A stretch of DNA of 64,000 nt from Pantoea sp. (GCF_028283705.1 NZ_JAPWKD010000014.1:124001-188000), one strand, 5' to 3'; positions 26,664-36,104 are shown, counted from the first letter of the stretch. Program-made: numbers and translations. Notes: generated by a model not told the origin, from the sequence alone.

Positions 26664-27563
26664 TCAGTCATTCTGATGCAGGATGCTATTTACTCCTCCC
26701 CAGACACTGCTATCCGTTGATAACACCTCCACTGTGCCCGTGAGACTATTCCGGCGGAATAACAGATTATTTTTACCTGATAAATCTCGTGCATAGCTGA
26801 CCGTTCCATCTGGTAAAGTCACTTTGGTGCCGGACGTCACGTACAGACCGGCCTCGACAATACATGAATCACCGAGAGAGATACCTATCCCCGCATTGGC
26901 ACCCAGCAATGAGCCTTTGCCGATGCGGTTTTTCTGTTTTCCACCGCCGGAGAGGGTTCCCATGATAGATGCCCCGGCACCGACATCACTGCCATCTTCA
27001 ACCGTGACGCCAGGGGTTATTCGTCCTTCAACCATGCACTGTCCTAACGTGCCCGCATTAAAGTTAATAAAGCCTTCATGCATCACTGTCGTGCCCTGAG
27101 AGATATAAGCGCCGAGGCGAACTCTGTCGGCATCAGCAATACGAATACCGGAAGGAATGACGTAATCAACCATACGGGGAAATTTATCAATGCTGAAAAC
27201 ATTGAGCTGATGATAGTCCCCGGCGACAAGGTGTCGCAGTCGTTGGACATCATCAGGAAATACCGGGCCTGCCGTTGTCCAGGCAATGTTTGGAAGATAC
27301 TGAAAGAGCCCTTCAAGGTTAATTTCGTTTGGTTTGTATTCACGTAAAGACAGCAGGCAGAGTCGGAGGTAAGCATCTTCTGTAGATATGATGTCTTTTG
27401 AAATATCAATCTCAATTTCAAAAGGTTCGCACCGAATGATGTTATGTTTCACCGCGAGGCAGGAACGATTTTGGAATTCTCCCTGCGGATAATAGGCATC
27501 AATCGTTTTATTCGTCTGGATATCAACGTAGCGGTTACCGTTTCGTTTAACTCTATTTTCCAT
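26664..27563 (-). CDS. DapD-like N-succinyltransferase (left-handed beta-helix)
   Basis: A 299-residue acyltransferase. The C-terminal two thirds carry hexapeptide repeats of a left-handed beta-helix: VRLGAYISQGTTVMHEGFIN, then VEGRITPGVTVEDGSDVGAG and GKGSLLGANAGIGISLGD. This resembles the actinobacterial/Pseudomonas-type tetrahydrodipicolinate N-succinyltransferase and not the 274-residue E. coli DapD. It is isolated from lysine genes, so it may act in a different pathway. Start 27563 (MENRVKR) is behind AGGAAAC. Minus strand, downstream of an AraC regulator. Confidence 0.85.
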   Translation of the reverse strand: MENRVKRNGNRYVDIQTNKTIDAYYPQGEFQNRSCLAVKHNIIRCEPFEIEIDISKDIISTEDAYLRLCLLSLREYKPNEINLEGLFQYLPNIAWTTAGPVFPDDVQRLRHLVAGDYHQLNVFSIDKFPRMVDYVIPSGIRIADADRVRLGAYISQGTTVMHEGFINFNAGTLGQCMVEGRITPGVTVEDGSDVGAGASIMGTLSGGGKQKNRIGKGSLLGANAGIGISLGDSCIVEAGLYVTSGTKVTLPDGTVSYARDLSGKNNLLFRRNSLTGTVEVLSTDSSVWGGVNSILHQND

Positions 27564-27646
27564 CGTTTTTGTTTCCTGTTCAGGTTCAGCCACTGAAAAT
27601 TTTGTTCCTTACGGGTAAAAACCTCTGGTTTCTGTAACGACACAAT

Positions 27647-28420
27647 TTACGTCAAAAATTCACGTGGGGTTGTGCCCAGTGTGGAACGGAATGTTGCGGT
27701 AAAAGCAGCAGGGCACGAAAAACCGAGCTGATAAGCGACCTGTTTGATGGGAATGCCATTGGAGAGCAGATCGAGCGAAGTGCAAATCCTGGCCCTCTGC
27801 TTCCAGGTTCTGAAGCTGAAACCAGTGTCCCGAATAAACAGGCGAGAAAAAGTGCGCTCCGACATGGCCGCGATATCAGCCAGGTCGCTCAATGACGCCT
27901 CCCAACGGTGGTTGACAAGTAACTCCCGCGCAGCACGCGACAAACGTTCATCCTGCGGCATAGGCAGCTCGGCTGACAACTGTTCTGCTTCACTCAGGAT
28001 TTCCATTAACAAAAGGGCCATCGTCCGGTGGCTGGCTGCCTGATACTCATCACTGAACAGCCCGGTTATCAGTTCTTTCACCAACGCCGTAGCCGTAATC
28101 ACATGCACGTAGCTGCTTTTTGTAAAGCTGGTGCAGGCCTCAATCAGGCTGCGGCTGAAATAAATGGTGCGGAGTTCAGTGTGTGAAAGCAGGCTGTAGC
28201 TGTGCTCCTGAAGCGGCGGCAGCCAGAGCGCCCGTTGGGGTGGGATCACCCAGCGGTTCTCTCCGGTTTCAACCAGCATCACCCCCCGGGTCGCAAACAG
28301 TAGCTGTCCCTCTACATGGTAATGAGGGAGATCCACCTCACCCCGTCTGTAACTTTTGGCGAGTTTCGACCATCCAATCGCCTCGTCGTGTCTTGGCGCT
28401 TTGTCTACATTGTTTGGCAT
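27647..28420 (-). CDS. AraC-family transcriptional regulator
   Basis: A 257-residue regulator: N-terminal cupin-like sensor (PHYHVEGQLLFATRGVML) and two C-terminal HTHs, the first ASLSDLADIAAMSERTFSRL and the second PIKQVAYQLGFSCPAAFTAT. It is divergent from the Fsr-type transporter, with 128 bp between the starts, and is the likely controller of that gene. Confidence 0.9.
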   Translation of the reverse strand: MPNNVDKAPRHDEAIGWSKLAKSYRRGEVDLPHYHVEGQLLFATRGVMLVETGENRWVIPPQRALWLPPLQEHSYSLLSHTELRTIYFSRSLIEACTSFTKSSYVHVITATALVKELITGLFSDEYQAASHRTMALLLMEILSEAEQLSAELPMPQDERLSRAARELLVNHRWEASLSDLADIAAMSERTFSRLFIRDTGFSFRTWKQRARICTSLDLLSNGIPIKQVAYQLGFSCPAAFTATFRSTLGTTPREFLT

Positions 28421-28554
28421 TTCAGATTAAGGCCCTGCAATTATGATTATCCTGCGGTTGACGTCCAGACCGGTAAAACACCGCTATCAGGGACAACTGT
28501 AGCAATAAACACAACCTCAAATCGAATCACCTTCATCTGCAAAGAGATATGTAT

Positions 28555-29799
28555 ATGGCTTCAATTTCATCCGGCTCCGGTAATACTTCAGCGACGACTG
28601 CTGATAAAACGCCCGGGCCAGCTCAGGGTTTTTTAGTCAGCATTGTGGGAGCAACGGCACTGGCTCATGGATGTAACGATATGATCCAGGCAGTGCTGCC
28701 CTCCATCTATCCGATGCTTAAAGCCAGTTTTACGCTCTCCTACACCCAGATTGGCCTGATATCTTTGGTTTATCAGTTAACCGCCTCTCTGCTGCAACCC
28801 TGGGTGGGACTTTATACCGATAAACATCCCAAACCCTTTCTGCTCCCCGCGGGGATGGGGGTGACGCTTCTCGGAATTGGATTGCTGGCCATTGCCGGTA
28901 ATTTCATGATGATTTTAGTGGCCGCTGCGCTGGTGGGGGTGGGGTCATCAACTTTCCATCCGGAGGCATCCCGTGTCGCACGCATGGCGTCAGGTGGACG
29001 TTTTGGTACCGCTCAGTCTGCCTTCCAGGTGGGTGGGAACGCGGGTTCCGCTTTTGGACCATTACTGGCAGCGCTGCTCATCATCCCTCATGGTCAATTG
29101 TCCGTGGCCTGGCTTATGATTTGTGCGCTTATCGCCATTGTCGTTTTGACGAAAATCAGCCGGTGGTCAGTACAGCATGGCCACGCACATCTGGCACGCC
29201 ACAGTAGCGTGCCTCTGCAAAAATTAACCAAAGGTAAAATGATTCAGGCGCTGGCCGTCGTCGGTATTCTGATGTTCGCCAAGTTTACCTATATCGCATC
29301 ACTCAGTAATTACTTCACTTTTTACCTGGTTCAGCGTTTTAGTCTGCCGCTGCAGCATGCCCAGATGTGCCTGTTTGCATTCCTTGCCGCTGTGGCTATC
29401 GGTACCTTTGCAGGTGGGCCGGTAGGTGACCGCATTGGCCGTAAAGCTGTTGTCTGGCTGTCATTCCTTGGCGTGATCCCTTTCGCCTTAATCCTGCCGC
29501 ATGTGGATCTTCTGTGGACGATAGTGTTGACCATCGTCATCGGGCTTGTGCTGTCCTCAGCTTTCGCTGCGCTGGTTGTCTACGCCCAGGAAGTGGTTCC
29601 CGGCCGGGCTGGCATGGTCGCCGGAATTATGTTCGGCACGATGTTCGGGGTCGGTGGCCTCGCAGCTGCCGGTCTGGGCAAACTGGCGGATATGTACGGT
29701 ATCGCCTGGGTGTACGGCTTATGTGCTTTCCTGCCGTTACTGGGCTTTGCGACCTTATTTATGCCCGAGACCCGTACAGGGCAGAAAAAAACGGCCTGA
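28555..29799 (+). CDS. fsr: MFS efflux transporter, fosmidomycin-resistance (Fsr) type
   Basis: A 414-residue, 12-helix MFS protein. Conserved pieces match Fsr of E. coli: LAHGCNDMIQAVLPSIYP, GVGSSTFHPEASRVARMASG, FQVGGNAGSAFGPLLAA and GGPVGDRIGRK. It pumps fosmidomycin and probably other compounds out with proton exchange. A start at 28549 is also possible; 28555 has better spacing from AAAGAGA. Divergent from an AraC regulator. Confidence 0.88.
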   Translation: MASISSGSGNTSATTADKTPGPAQGFLVSIVGATALAHGCNDMIQAVLPSIYPMLKASFTLSYTQIGLISLVYQLTASLLQPWVGLYTDKHPKPFLLPAGMGVTLLGIGLLAIAGNFMMILVAAALVGVGSSTFHPEASRVARMASGGRFGTAQSAFQVGGNAGSAFGPLLAALLIIPHGQLSVAWLMICALIAIVVLTKISRWSVQHGHAHLARHSSVPLQKLTKGKMIQALAVVGILMFAKFTYIASLSNYFTFYLVQRFSLPLQHAQMCLFAFLAAVAIGTFAGGPVGDRIGRKAVVWLSFLGVIPFALILPHVDLLWTIVLTIVIGLVLSSAFAALVVYAQEVVPGRAGMVAGIMFGTMFGVGGLAAAGLGKLADMYGIAWVYGLCAFLPLLGFATLFMPETRTGQKKTA

Positions 29800-29876
29800 C
29801 CACGATCTTTTTCCGGCTGCAGGCGCGGCCGGGTTAAAGCCGGTAGCAATCGAAGCATTCAATGGAGCAATGGCGG

Positions 29877-30596
29877 ATGCGCATACATTTTATCGTACAT
29901 GAATATTTTGAAGCCCCAGGAGCCTATGAAACCTGGGCGAACAAGGCGGGACATCAGGTGACTTTCTCCCGCGTTTATCTGGGAGAGACACTTCCGAATG
30001 ATGTGACTGGCATTGATTTTCTGATTGTCATGGGAGGACCACAGGACCCCGCTACGACACGCGAGGCCTGTCCTCATTTCGATTCCGTCGGCGAACAGGC
30101 GGTGATTGCCGCTGCGGTGGCGGCGGGTAAGGTCGTGATAGGCATATGTCTTGGCTCCCAGTTGATTGGCGAGGCCCTGGGTGCCTCTTTCAGCCACAGC
30201 CCTGAGAGGGAGATTGGAAAATTTCCTGTCACGCTGACAGATGCGGGAAAAGCGCATCCTCTGTTCTCGCATTTCGGTGATGTTTTAGATGTGGGACACT
30301 GGCATAACGATATGCCCGGGCTGACGCAGGATGCGCAAATCCTTGCCTTCAGCGAAGGTTGCCCACGGCAGATTGTGGCCTATAGCGACCGTGTTTTTGG
30401 TTTCCAGTGCCATATGGAGCTAACAACGGATGTTGTGGAACGACTGATTCAGCATTCCGAACATGAACTCAGTCGGGCCGCAGAATACAGGTTTGTGGAT
30501 ACGCCAGAGACCTTGCGCAACCATGATTATGATGAGATGAATCAGGTGCTGTACGCGTTTCTGGATAAGGTCTCCGCTGTATACCTCGGCCACTAA
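29877..30596 (+). CDS. Class I glutamine amidotransferase-like protein
   Basis: A 239-residue GATase of the GMP-synthase-like stand-alone group: FLIVMGGPQDPATTREACP, the Cys nucleophile in VIGICLGSQLIGEALGA, then FGFQCHMELTTDVVERL with His and Glu. It has no partner synthase domain. Start 29877 follows GGAGCAATGGCGG; the ATG at 29862 lies in the leader. The substrate is unknown. Confidence 0.88.
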   Translation: MRIHFIVHEYFEAPGAYETWANKAGHQVTFSRVYLGETLPNDVTGIDFLIVMGGPQDPATTREACPHFDSVGEQAVIAAAVAAGKVVIGICLGSQLIGEALGASFSHSPEREIGKFPVTLTDAGKAHPLFSHFGDVLDVGHWHNDMPGLTQDAQILAFSEGCPRQIVAYSDRVFGFQCHMELTTDVVERLIQHSEHELSRAAEYRFVDTPETLRNHDYDEMNQVLYAFLDKVSAVYLGH

Positions 30597-30619
30597 ACCC
30601 GCACAGGCAATATTTGAGT

Positions 30620-31348
30620 TCAGATGAAACTCAAATTAAAGAGGCGGCCCATGCCAATTCTGCCACTGTCGGTCATGTTCACTTCGCGGTACCCGTGGAT
30701 GCGGGTTATCCATTCTTTCTTAAGAAAAAGATCCATGAGTGCCGCGCCCGCATTACCGCCCAGATGGAAACCTCTTTCGCTCCAGTCAAGACAAGGACAG
30801 CAGGGCTTACGGCGAGAGTGTGAGTTAAGTACCACACCAAGTTTCTCAAAATGGTTTTTGCCTGCCAACGTCAGCGCCGAACCATCAGCTTCAAGCCACT
30901 TCTCCCGCAGCATAAACTCATAAATATTCACTGCAAGCTCGCCCGCCAGATGGTCATAGCAGGTGCGAGCATAGCGAAGAGATACCGGCGTGCTGGACGC
31001 AGGAGCCTTGGGAGTTTGCATGGATACCCCCATCAGGTTTTCCAGCAGTCCGGCGATATGATGGCCCGCAAGGCTGTAATAACGGTGACGCCCCTGCGTT
31101 AGACAAATAACCAGCCGATTGCTGAGGAGCCGACTGAGATGTCCGCTGGTAGTGGATGCGGCAATGCCAGCCACTGCGCTGAGTTCAGTGGCTGTCCACG
31201 CGCGCCCATCCATCAGGGCGCACAGAATACTGACCCTTGATGGGTCAGATATCGCAGAAGCAACCATTGCCATTGATGTTTCAAGAGCATCGTCCGGTTC
31301 AGAATCACGCTGACTGTTATGGAGATTCATTTCGAAGGTATTGCCCAT
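30620..31348 (-). CDS. ArsR-type winged-helix regulator with a C-terminal Cys cluster
   Basis: A 242-residue protein with ArsR-type HTH at the N-terminus ([40 protein letters not shown], then [20 protein letters not shown]), twice the size of ordinary ArsR. The second half includes a cysteine group [20 protein letters not shown]. That pattern is typical of the long ArsR-family proteins of enterobacteria and could bind metal or sense redox. It overlaps the preceding ACT-domain gene by 22 bp, so both are one operon. Confidence 0.85.
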   Translation of the reverse strand: MGNTFEMNLHNSQRDSEPDDALETSMAMVASAISDPSRVSILCALMDGRAWTATELSAVAGIAASTTSGHLSRLLSNRLVICLTQGRHRYYSLAGHHIAGLLENLMGVSMQTPKAPASSTPVSLRYARTCYDHLAGELAVNIYEFMLREKWLEADGSALTLAGKNHFEKLGVVLNSHSRRKPCCPCLDWSERGFHLGGNAGAALMDLFLKKEWITRIHGYREVNMTDSGRIGMGRLFNLSFI

Positions 31349-31719
31349 TTTTGAGTAACTTCAGCCGCCCGAATATCATCATCCGTCACCAGAATGAGTC
31401 GGTTACTGTGGTCGCTGTACTGTACCAGAATATTAATACCATGCCTGGCAAGGGTGGCAGCGATTTCTCCCAGCTCTCCAGGCCGTTCCTGAGGCAATTT
31501 TCTTATCACAGGTTGCCTGATGCTACTGACGTCAAAGCCAGCATCTGACAGTACCTTACGGGCTTTTTCACCGTCTTCAACAAGGAAATGCGCGTGTCCG
31601 GCATCGGGCGCTGAAAATACTCCGCCGCCTTCAAGCCCCACACCATTCTTGCCCAGCACAGTACCAAGTGAAGCAAGCGAGCCCGGGGTATTGCTGAGAA
31701 TAACGTGAATGTCATACAT
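31327..31719 (-). CDS. ACT-domain protein
   Basis: A 130-residue protein with two ACT-like repeats: [20 protein letters not shown] then [20 protein letters not shown] with [22 protein letters not shown] domains bind amino acids; two in tandem suggest a stand-alone sensor. The start at 31719 is behind AAGGAGGCACATCAGC. It overlaps the downstream ArsR-type gene, so the pair may act together. Ligand unknown. Confidence 0.82.
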   Translation of the reverse strand: MYDIHVILSNTPGSLASLGTVLGKNGVGLEGGGVFSAPDAGHAHFLVEDGEKARKVLSDAGFDVSSIRQPVIRKLPQERPGELGEIAATLARHGINILVQYSDHSNRLILVTDDDIRAAEVTQKWAIPSK

Positions 31720-31796
31720 GCTGATGTGCCTCCTTGTCAGAACAGTAGTCACGGAATGTCTATCCACATTGATAATGTCACCCTGATTTCCCGGTT

Positions 31797-32205
31797 TTGA
31801 ATGTCACTTTCTGCTGCTTTCTGATGAAGAGAAAAGGGCAGGGTATTCCCCGCCGTCGCCATGCCCGCCCAGCCAGAACCGAGTTAACTGCCCGAGCTGC
31901 TCCGAATCGCGCCCGCCTCCCCGGCATATGCCGGGCGCCAGCACCTCCCGCCCCGCCCGCCCCGCTGTCCGGCCAGTTTCAGCACGCGCCCAGTCTCTAG
32001 TATCAACGATACACCCCGGCGACGCGGCGAGCTTATCGAATACCCGATATTTCAACATTCTGCGCCATAGCGGAAAGCCAGCGTACCGTCAAGAGGACAT
32101 GCCCCGGATTCTCACCGCGGGCATGCTGAACCACGGCCGCTCACCAGACCGCAAGGCATCACCACACCCGGAGCGTCAGCGTGAGCCAGCCCCAGCACGA
32201 ATATC
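31797..32205. other. G+C-rich block without a recognisable gene
   Basis: About 400 bp unlike the flanks: strongly C+G-rich, rich in CCCGCC-type runs and without a family-like frame on either strand; the longest frames are Pro/Arg/Ala repeats of low complexity. A perfect 16-bp palindrome CCCGGCATATGCCGGG lies at 31920-31935. It borders a 13-G tract (32237-32249) that ends the neighbouring monooxygenase gene. Could be inserted DNA, a structured RNA or a decayed high-G+C gene. Confidence 0.5.
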
Positions 32206-32559
32206 TCAGCCCGCTCCGGAGGGCACGAACAAAGGCGGGGGGGGGGGGGAACGAATAACGGAAGGGGGGCGGTCACGGAATACACGGGCAATGCGTATTC
32301 TGTAGAATGAAAAAATTGACTGCTTACCTTCTTTCTGTGCTGCCTTATGCATAACATTTTGCTTCCATCCGGCGACAGACTCTTCATCTTCCCACCATGA
32401 CAACGAAAGGATTTTTCCCGGCGTATTCAGGCTCTGAAAGCGCTCAATAGAAATAAACCCTGGTGTGTCTGACAATAAAGGCCTCAGCTCAGCAGCAAGC
32501 TGAAAATATCTTTCCTGAGCCTCAGGCAGGGCATCTGCCTCGAAAAGTACCGCAATCAT
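32206..32559 (-). CDS. Antibiotic-biosynthesis monooxygenase (ABM)-domain protein with altered C-terminus
   Basis: Residues 1-96 are a normal ABM-domain (dimeric ferredoxin-like) protein: MIAVLFEADALPEAQERYFQ, then TPGFISIERFQSLNTPGKIL, LSWWEDEESVAGWK and SIFSFYRIRIARVFRD. From about 32271 on, the frame runs into the G+C-rich block and becomes low-complexity with five prolines read from the 13-G tract, so the natural tail has been replaced. The ABM core may still fold. Related proteins act as small oxygenases or quinone-metabolism enzymes; function unknown. Confidence 0.7.
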   Translation of the reverse strand: MIAVLFEADALPEAQERYFQLAAELRPLLSDTPGFISIERFQSLNTPGKILSLSWWEDEESVAGWKQNVMHKAAQKEGKQSIFSFYRIRIARVFRDRPPSVIRSPPPPPLFVPSGAG

Positions 32560-32708
32560 GTGTCCGCTCCATCGTTAATTTCAGGTTAGTTTATTGCTGA
32601 CGGAGGCAGGTTGCTTCGGTCAGCACCGAAGGATGCATGTGCGTTAGAAGGCTGTCGGGATGGAAAGAGAACGAGGTGCGAGGGACAGTTTTGAAATTTG
32701 CAGGCGGC

Positions 32709-33143
32709 CTAATATGACCTCACCAAATAAGGTGACAGAAAATCCTCTACTTCTTGCTTGCCGATACCTGTCGTATAGCTGATACCTGCATTCTTTAAAA
32801 TATTGAGTCCTTTCCCCCTGTTTCCTGGATGCGGATCTTCAATAGCAACAGAGATATGTTGTGGCTTCAACTCAGCGAGTGTTAAAGCACAGGAGGGGGT
32901 TCTGCCTTGAAAGGAGCAGGGTTCAAGCGTGACAAATATTTCACATTCACCAATTGGAAAGGTTAGTTTTGAAATGGCGTCTATCTCAGCGTGATGGTGG
33001 CCTGGAGATTGTGTGAAACCTTTGGAAACCACTATACCTTTATGGACAATCACGCATCCTACAGGTGGATTTGGTCTGCATAGTGGTAACGCCTGACGGG
33101 AGTATTCAAGCGCCAACAGCATGAATTCCAGCTTTTCGCTCAT
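32709..33143 (-). CDS. RibD-like deaminase-domain protein (stand-alone)
   Basis: A 144-residue zinc deaminase: HAE (about residues 51-53) and the two Cys ligands in EPCSFQGRTPSC (76 and 85) are the CDA-fold zinc site, with NPPVGCVIV as the RibD signature. Full-length RibD is about 367 residues with a reductase domain; here only the deaminase half exists. It may deaminate a riboflavin precursor or another pyrimidine/pterin. Start 33143 (MSEKLEF); the ribosome-binding site is weak. Confidence 0.82.
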   Translation of the reverse strand: MSEKLEFMLLALEYSRQALPLCRPNPPVGCVIVHKGIVVSKGFTQSPGHHHAEIDAISKLTFPIGECEIFVTLEPCSFQGRTPSCALTLAELKPQHISVAIEDPHPGNRGKGLNILKNAGISYTTGIGKQEVEDFLSPYLVRSY

Positions 33144-33405
33144 ACATTTTTTCTGCCTGAGTATGTAAGTCATAGATTTACGATTTTTAAGGTATCAGGC
33201 ATAAATGTCCATAATTCAGATTAATTAAATAACAGCTATGGCCACGCCCGTCGATTAACAAGGATTGATGCCAGGAATGTCCGCTCCTGGCACTCAGGTG
33301 ATGCAGGAAAGGCCACAGGCAGCTTTGAGCGAGGAGCGGAAGTTTGACTTATGGGAAAGGTTATTTCCATGGCATAAAACATTACATCCCTTATCTGAAC
33401 TTCAT

Positions 33406-34299
33406 TCATGAAGCCAGGACTGCGAAATGTTTCCTCACGCTATCCGTAAGCTCAAAAATACAACTGAGATGCGTGCTGCTTTCCACAATGTGACTGCTTA
33501 AATTCGAATTTCCGCTACTCTTAAAAAAATCATCCATTTGGCTCACATCAAACAGTTCATCCTGCTCAGCAAGCAAGATTATTACTGGAAACGAGAGCTT
33601 TTTAAGTTGCCTTGCAGGGTTGCGGGGGGTCAGGGCATTAGCCATATTTACGCTATACACCTGAACAAAATCAGGTCTTGAGCTAATAATCTCCTGGGGA
33701 AAATTAAGCTTCACACCAGCACGATGCCCCCCAAAAAAACCTGCACTGAGCGCATTGAATATGAAAGCCCAGCGGTTAACTGACGCAAAAGGAATGGACA
33801 AATCCGTGTGTAAAGCCGGTGGTGAAAAAGGACCAAGTGCAGGCGCGAGCAGAAGTAGACTGTCTACCTTTCGCGATAGGACGTGCTGGGTGAAGTAATT
33901 TATCAGCATACCACCGCCGCTGGAGTGCCCAAGCAAGTGAATCCTGGCATCTGTGTAAGAGGTGTGGACATAGTCAATAACAGTATCCACATCCTGCCAG
34001 ATTTGGCCAGGGCTTAAAGCATCGCCCCTGTGCCCACACGAACGACCGTGCCCGCGAATATCGACAAGACAGACGCAGACGTGTAAAGCATAGCTCAGTT
34101 GTCGTGCCAGAATATCGTAACCTGCATCAGAGTTAACCCCACCACCGTGGTACACGATAAGAACTTCATCTACTACCGTTTTGGGCTCATATACCCTGAT
34201 ATACAATCCACTGATTTGTACTTCGCTAATTTTATCCGGGTAAGGTAACAAATCGTTGAGCTGCTTATAGCGCTCCTTAAAGCGGGTGAAGTCAATCAC
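33406..34299 (-). CDS. Alpha/beta hydrolase, lysophospholipase-like
   Basis: A 297-residue serine hydrolase: LIVYHGGGVNSDAGYDILAR, VCLVDIRGHGRSCGHRGD, nucleophile Ser in LLGHSSGGGMLINYF, Asp in ILLAEQDELFDVS and His near ESSTHLSCI. This is a PldB/monoacylglycerol-lipase-like layout. No signal peptide. Substrate unknown. It is alone on the minus strand. Confidence 0.85.
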   Translation of the reverse strand: MIDFTRFKERYKQLNDLLPYPDKISEVQISGLYIRVYEPKTVVDEVLIVYHGGGVNSDAGYDILARQLSYALHVCVCLVDIRGHGRSCGHRGDALSPGQIWQDVDTVIDYVHTSYTDARIHLLGHSSGGGMLINYFTQHVLSRKVDSLLLLAPALGPFSPPALHTDLSIPFASVNRWAFIFNALSAGFFGGHRAGVKLNFPQEIISSRPDFVQVYSVNMANALTPRNPARQLKKLSFPVIILLAEQDELFDVSQMDDFFKSSGNSNLSSHIVESSTHLSCIFELTDSVRKHFAVLAS

Positions 34300-34621
34300 G
34301 CCATAAATTCCTTGTTAATAAGGCCCACTGCCTGTGAAGTTGTGAAATGAAGCATGCACTATTTTTTGTAGGTACGGGACAGCTTTTGACAAAAAATACT
34401 TACTGGTATTGCCACACGCCACATCAGCGCGACCCTGCCGCGTGCCGTCCGCTCCTGGCACATCGGGGAGCTAATCAAGGAGAGCGATTTCTCCTCTTAG
34501 CGAGCAGCCAGCATCTCATTTTACGAGGGCTGAGGCTTCAGCATTAGGATTTGGTTATGAGATGATTGCAGAAGTCGAAGCGGATTTAAAATACAAGGTG
34601 TTGTGTCAGGGGGGTTAAGTT
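34300..34621. other. Intergenic region with a TCCGCTCCTGGCAC repeat
   Basis: No gene supported. A copy of the 14-bp motif TCCGCTCCTGGCAC is at 34448-34461 (other copies: 33280-33293, 58829-58842; variants at 35124 and 41248). The rest is nondescript and A+T-rich towards the small membrane gene. Confidence 0.45.
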
Positions 34622-34972
34622 TTAATGTGATTTAAGGTTTTTTATAATTGGATAAAGCATGAGTAGTGGTATCGATAATAATCCACAAAGCATGTATACT
34701 AAAATAAAAACATTCCATGAGGGACCGTTCAGAGTAAAATAATAACTCCACGTTTCTTTTTTCATTACTATTAGTGCTAACTTATTTGTAACAAAAAAAG
34801 AAAATGGGTACGTGACTGCACTTATTGTTAAATAGGCGGCAATATACGGAATATAAGGTATATATGCAGGGAAGATTAATCCATCGTGTAGATCTTTCAG
34901 AATGTTGTAAACAAGATATCCGAAACCAATAAAACCCCAAAAACAGTGTCTAAAATAACATTTCCCGGTCAT
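34622..34972 (-). CDS. Small membrane protein, unknown
   Basis: A 116-residue protein with about three hydrophobic stretches (FRHCFWGFIGFGYLVYNIL, YIAAYLTISAVTYPFSFFV, VFILVYMLCGLLSIPLLMLY). The DNA is noticeably A+T-rich against its neighbours, which suggests recent transfer. No family recognised. No partner gene in the same direction. Confidence 0.6.
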   Translation of the reverse strand: MTGKCYFRHCFWGFIGFGYLVYNILKDLHDGLIFPAYIPYIPYIAAYLTISAVTYPFSFFVTNKLALIVMKKETWSYYFTLNGPSWNVFILVYMLCGLLSIPLLMLYPIIKNLKSH

Positions 34973-35369
34973 TTCATATGGTTGTTAATTGATTTGTTCA
35001 ATGGATTTTATCTGAAAGGGATAAGAGTGGCAAGCACGTAAGACAAGCACGCATAAAATTCAAAACCTCTTAAGGTGGCTTGAACTGCTCTCCGCTAACT
35101 AACTGAGACTCATGTTAGTAATTTCCGCTTCTGGCACAACTCTGCCAATCAACAGAACAACCTGTCTGCTAAGAGCGTTCAACGAACACGGCCGGTTCAG
35201 GCTTATGCCTTAGAAATTTAATGCTGCTAAAAATGAGGATGAGATATCATAATCACAGATAAGGGCATTTGTATCGTAATCAGATAACTAGCAATTTGAA
35301 TAACCCTATACGCCCTGCAAATTGTCTGGGTAGCTGCTTTAAAAATAATAACTTCACAAGGAAAGTCAC
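34973..35369. other. Intergenic region with a variant TCCGCTTCTGGCAC repeat
   Basis: About 400 bp with no gene I can support. It contains TCCGCTTCTGGCAC at 35124-35137 and a GTCTGCTAAGAGCG stretch resembling sequences at 39.9 kb, so it may hold fragments of a dispersed repeat. Confidence 0.4.
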
Positions 35370-36104
35370 ATGAAACTTGCAGTAATTTCAGATATCCATG
35401 GAAATCTTGCAGCCCTGGAGGCTGTGCTGACGGACATACAGTCTCAAAAAGTCGATCATATTCTGAATCTGGGTGATATCGTGTCGGGAGGGCTATTTCC
35501 TGCAGAAACTGCTGAAAGGCTGATGCCTCTTCATTTTCCAACTATACGAGGTAATCACGAACGGCAACTCCGTGAACAGGATTTTTCAGATATGAGCCTG
35601 TCTGACAGGCATGCGTTTGAACAGCTTAGCCCTGAACATTGGCAGTGGCTCAAACAGCTGCCAGCGGAGTTAACTTTTAGTGATGATATTCTGATGGTGC
35701 ACGGCGTTCCGGGTAATGACCTCATTTATCTTCTCGAAGAAGTTACAGCCTCCGGCGTACGACAGTCGCCTGAGGCGCGCGTATTGTCGCTTGTGGCAAA
35801 TACCCACGCATCACTGATCCTTTGCGGACATACGCACATTCCCCGTAAATTGCAGTTGGCTGATGGTCGACTTATCGTTAATCCCGGCAGTGTAGGGTTA
35901 CAGGCCTATGATGATGACACTCCCTATCGGCATGTCATGGAAAGCGGTTCCCCACATGCACGTTATGCAATTTTGGAGAGACATAACGGAGTATGGGATG
36001 CTGAGTTCAGGGCGGTGGATTATGACTGGGAGTCGGCTGCGACAGTAGCGATCAGAAATAATCGCCCCGACTGGTTGAACGCATTAAAATCAGGGCGAAT
36101 GTAG
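35370..36104 (+). CDS. Metallophosphoesterase-family protein
   Basis: A 244-residue calcineurin-like phosphoesterase. MKLAVISDIHGNLAALEAVL has the D-x-H motif, HILNLGDIVSGG the G-D motif, FPTIRGNHERQL the G-N-H-E motif, and LILCGHTHIPRKL the G-H-T-H motif that binds the second metal. The family hydrolyses phosphodiesters or phosphomonoesters; the substrate is unknown. ACAAGGAAAGTCAC precedes the ATG. Alone on the plus strand. Confidence 0.9.
   Translation: MKLAVISDIHGNLAALEAVLTDIQSQKVDHILNLGDIVSGGLFPAETAERLMPLHFPTIRGNHERQLREQDFSDMSLSDRHAFEQLSPEHWQWLKQLPAELTFSDDILMVHGVPGNDLIYLLEEVTASGVRQSPEARVLSLVANTHASLILCGHTHIPRKLQLADGRLIVNPGSVGLQAYDDDTPYRHVMESGSPHARYAILERHNGVWDAEFRAVDYDWESAATVAIRNNRPDWLNALKSGRM

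Noticed and set aside
32237-32249. 13-G tract as a proven phase-variable switch
   Set aside because: Only one copy state can be seen, and it lies at a suspicious junction that may be an assembly error; kept only as part of a finding.
31928-32305. 125-codon Pro/Arg-rich frame in the G+C-rich patch
   Set aside because: Composition follows the base bias; the opposite strand gives frames as long; no family features.
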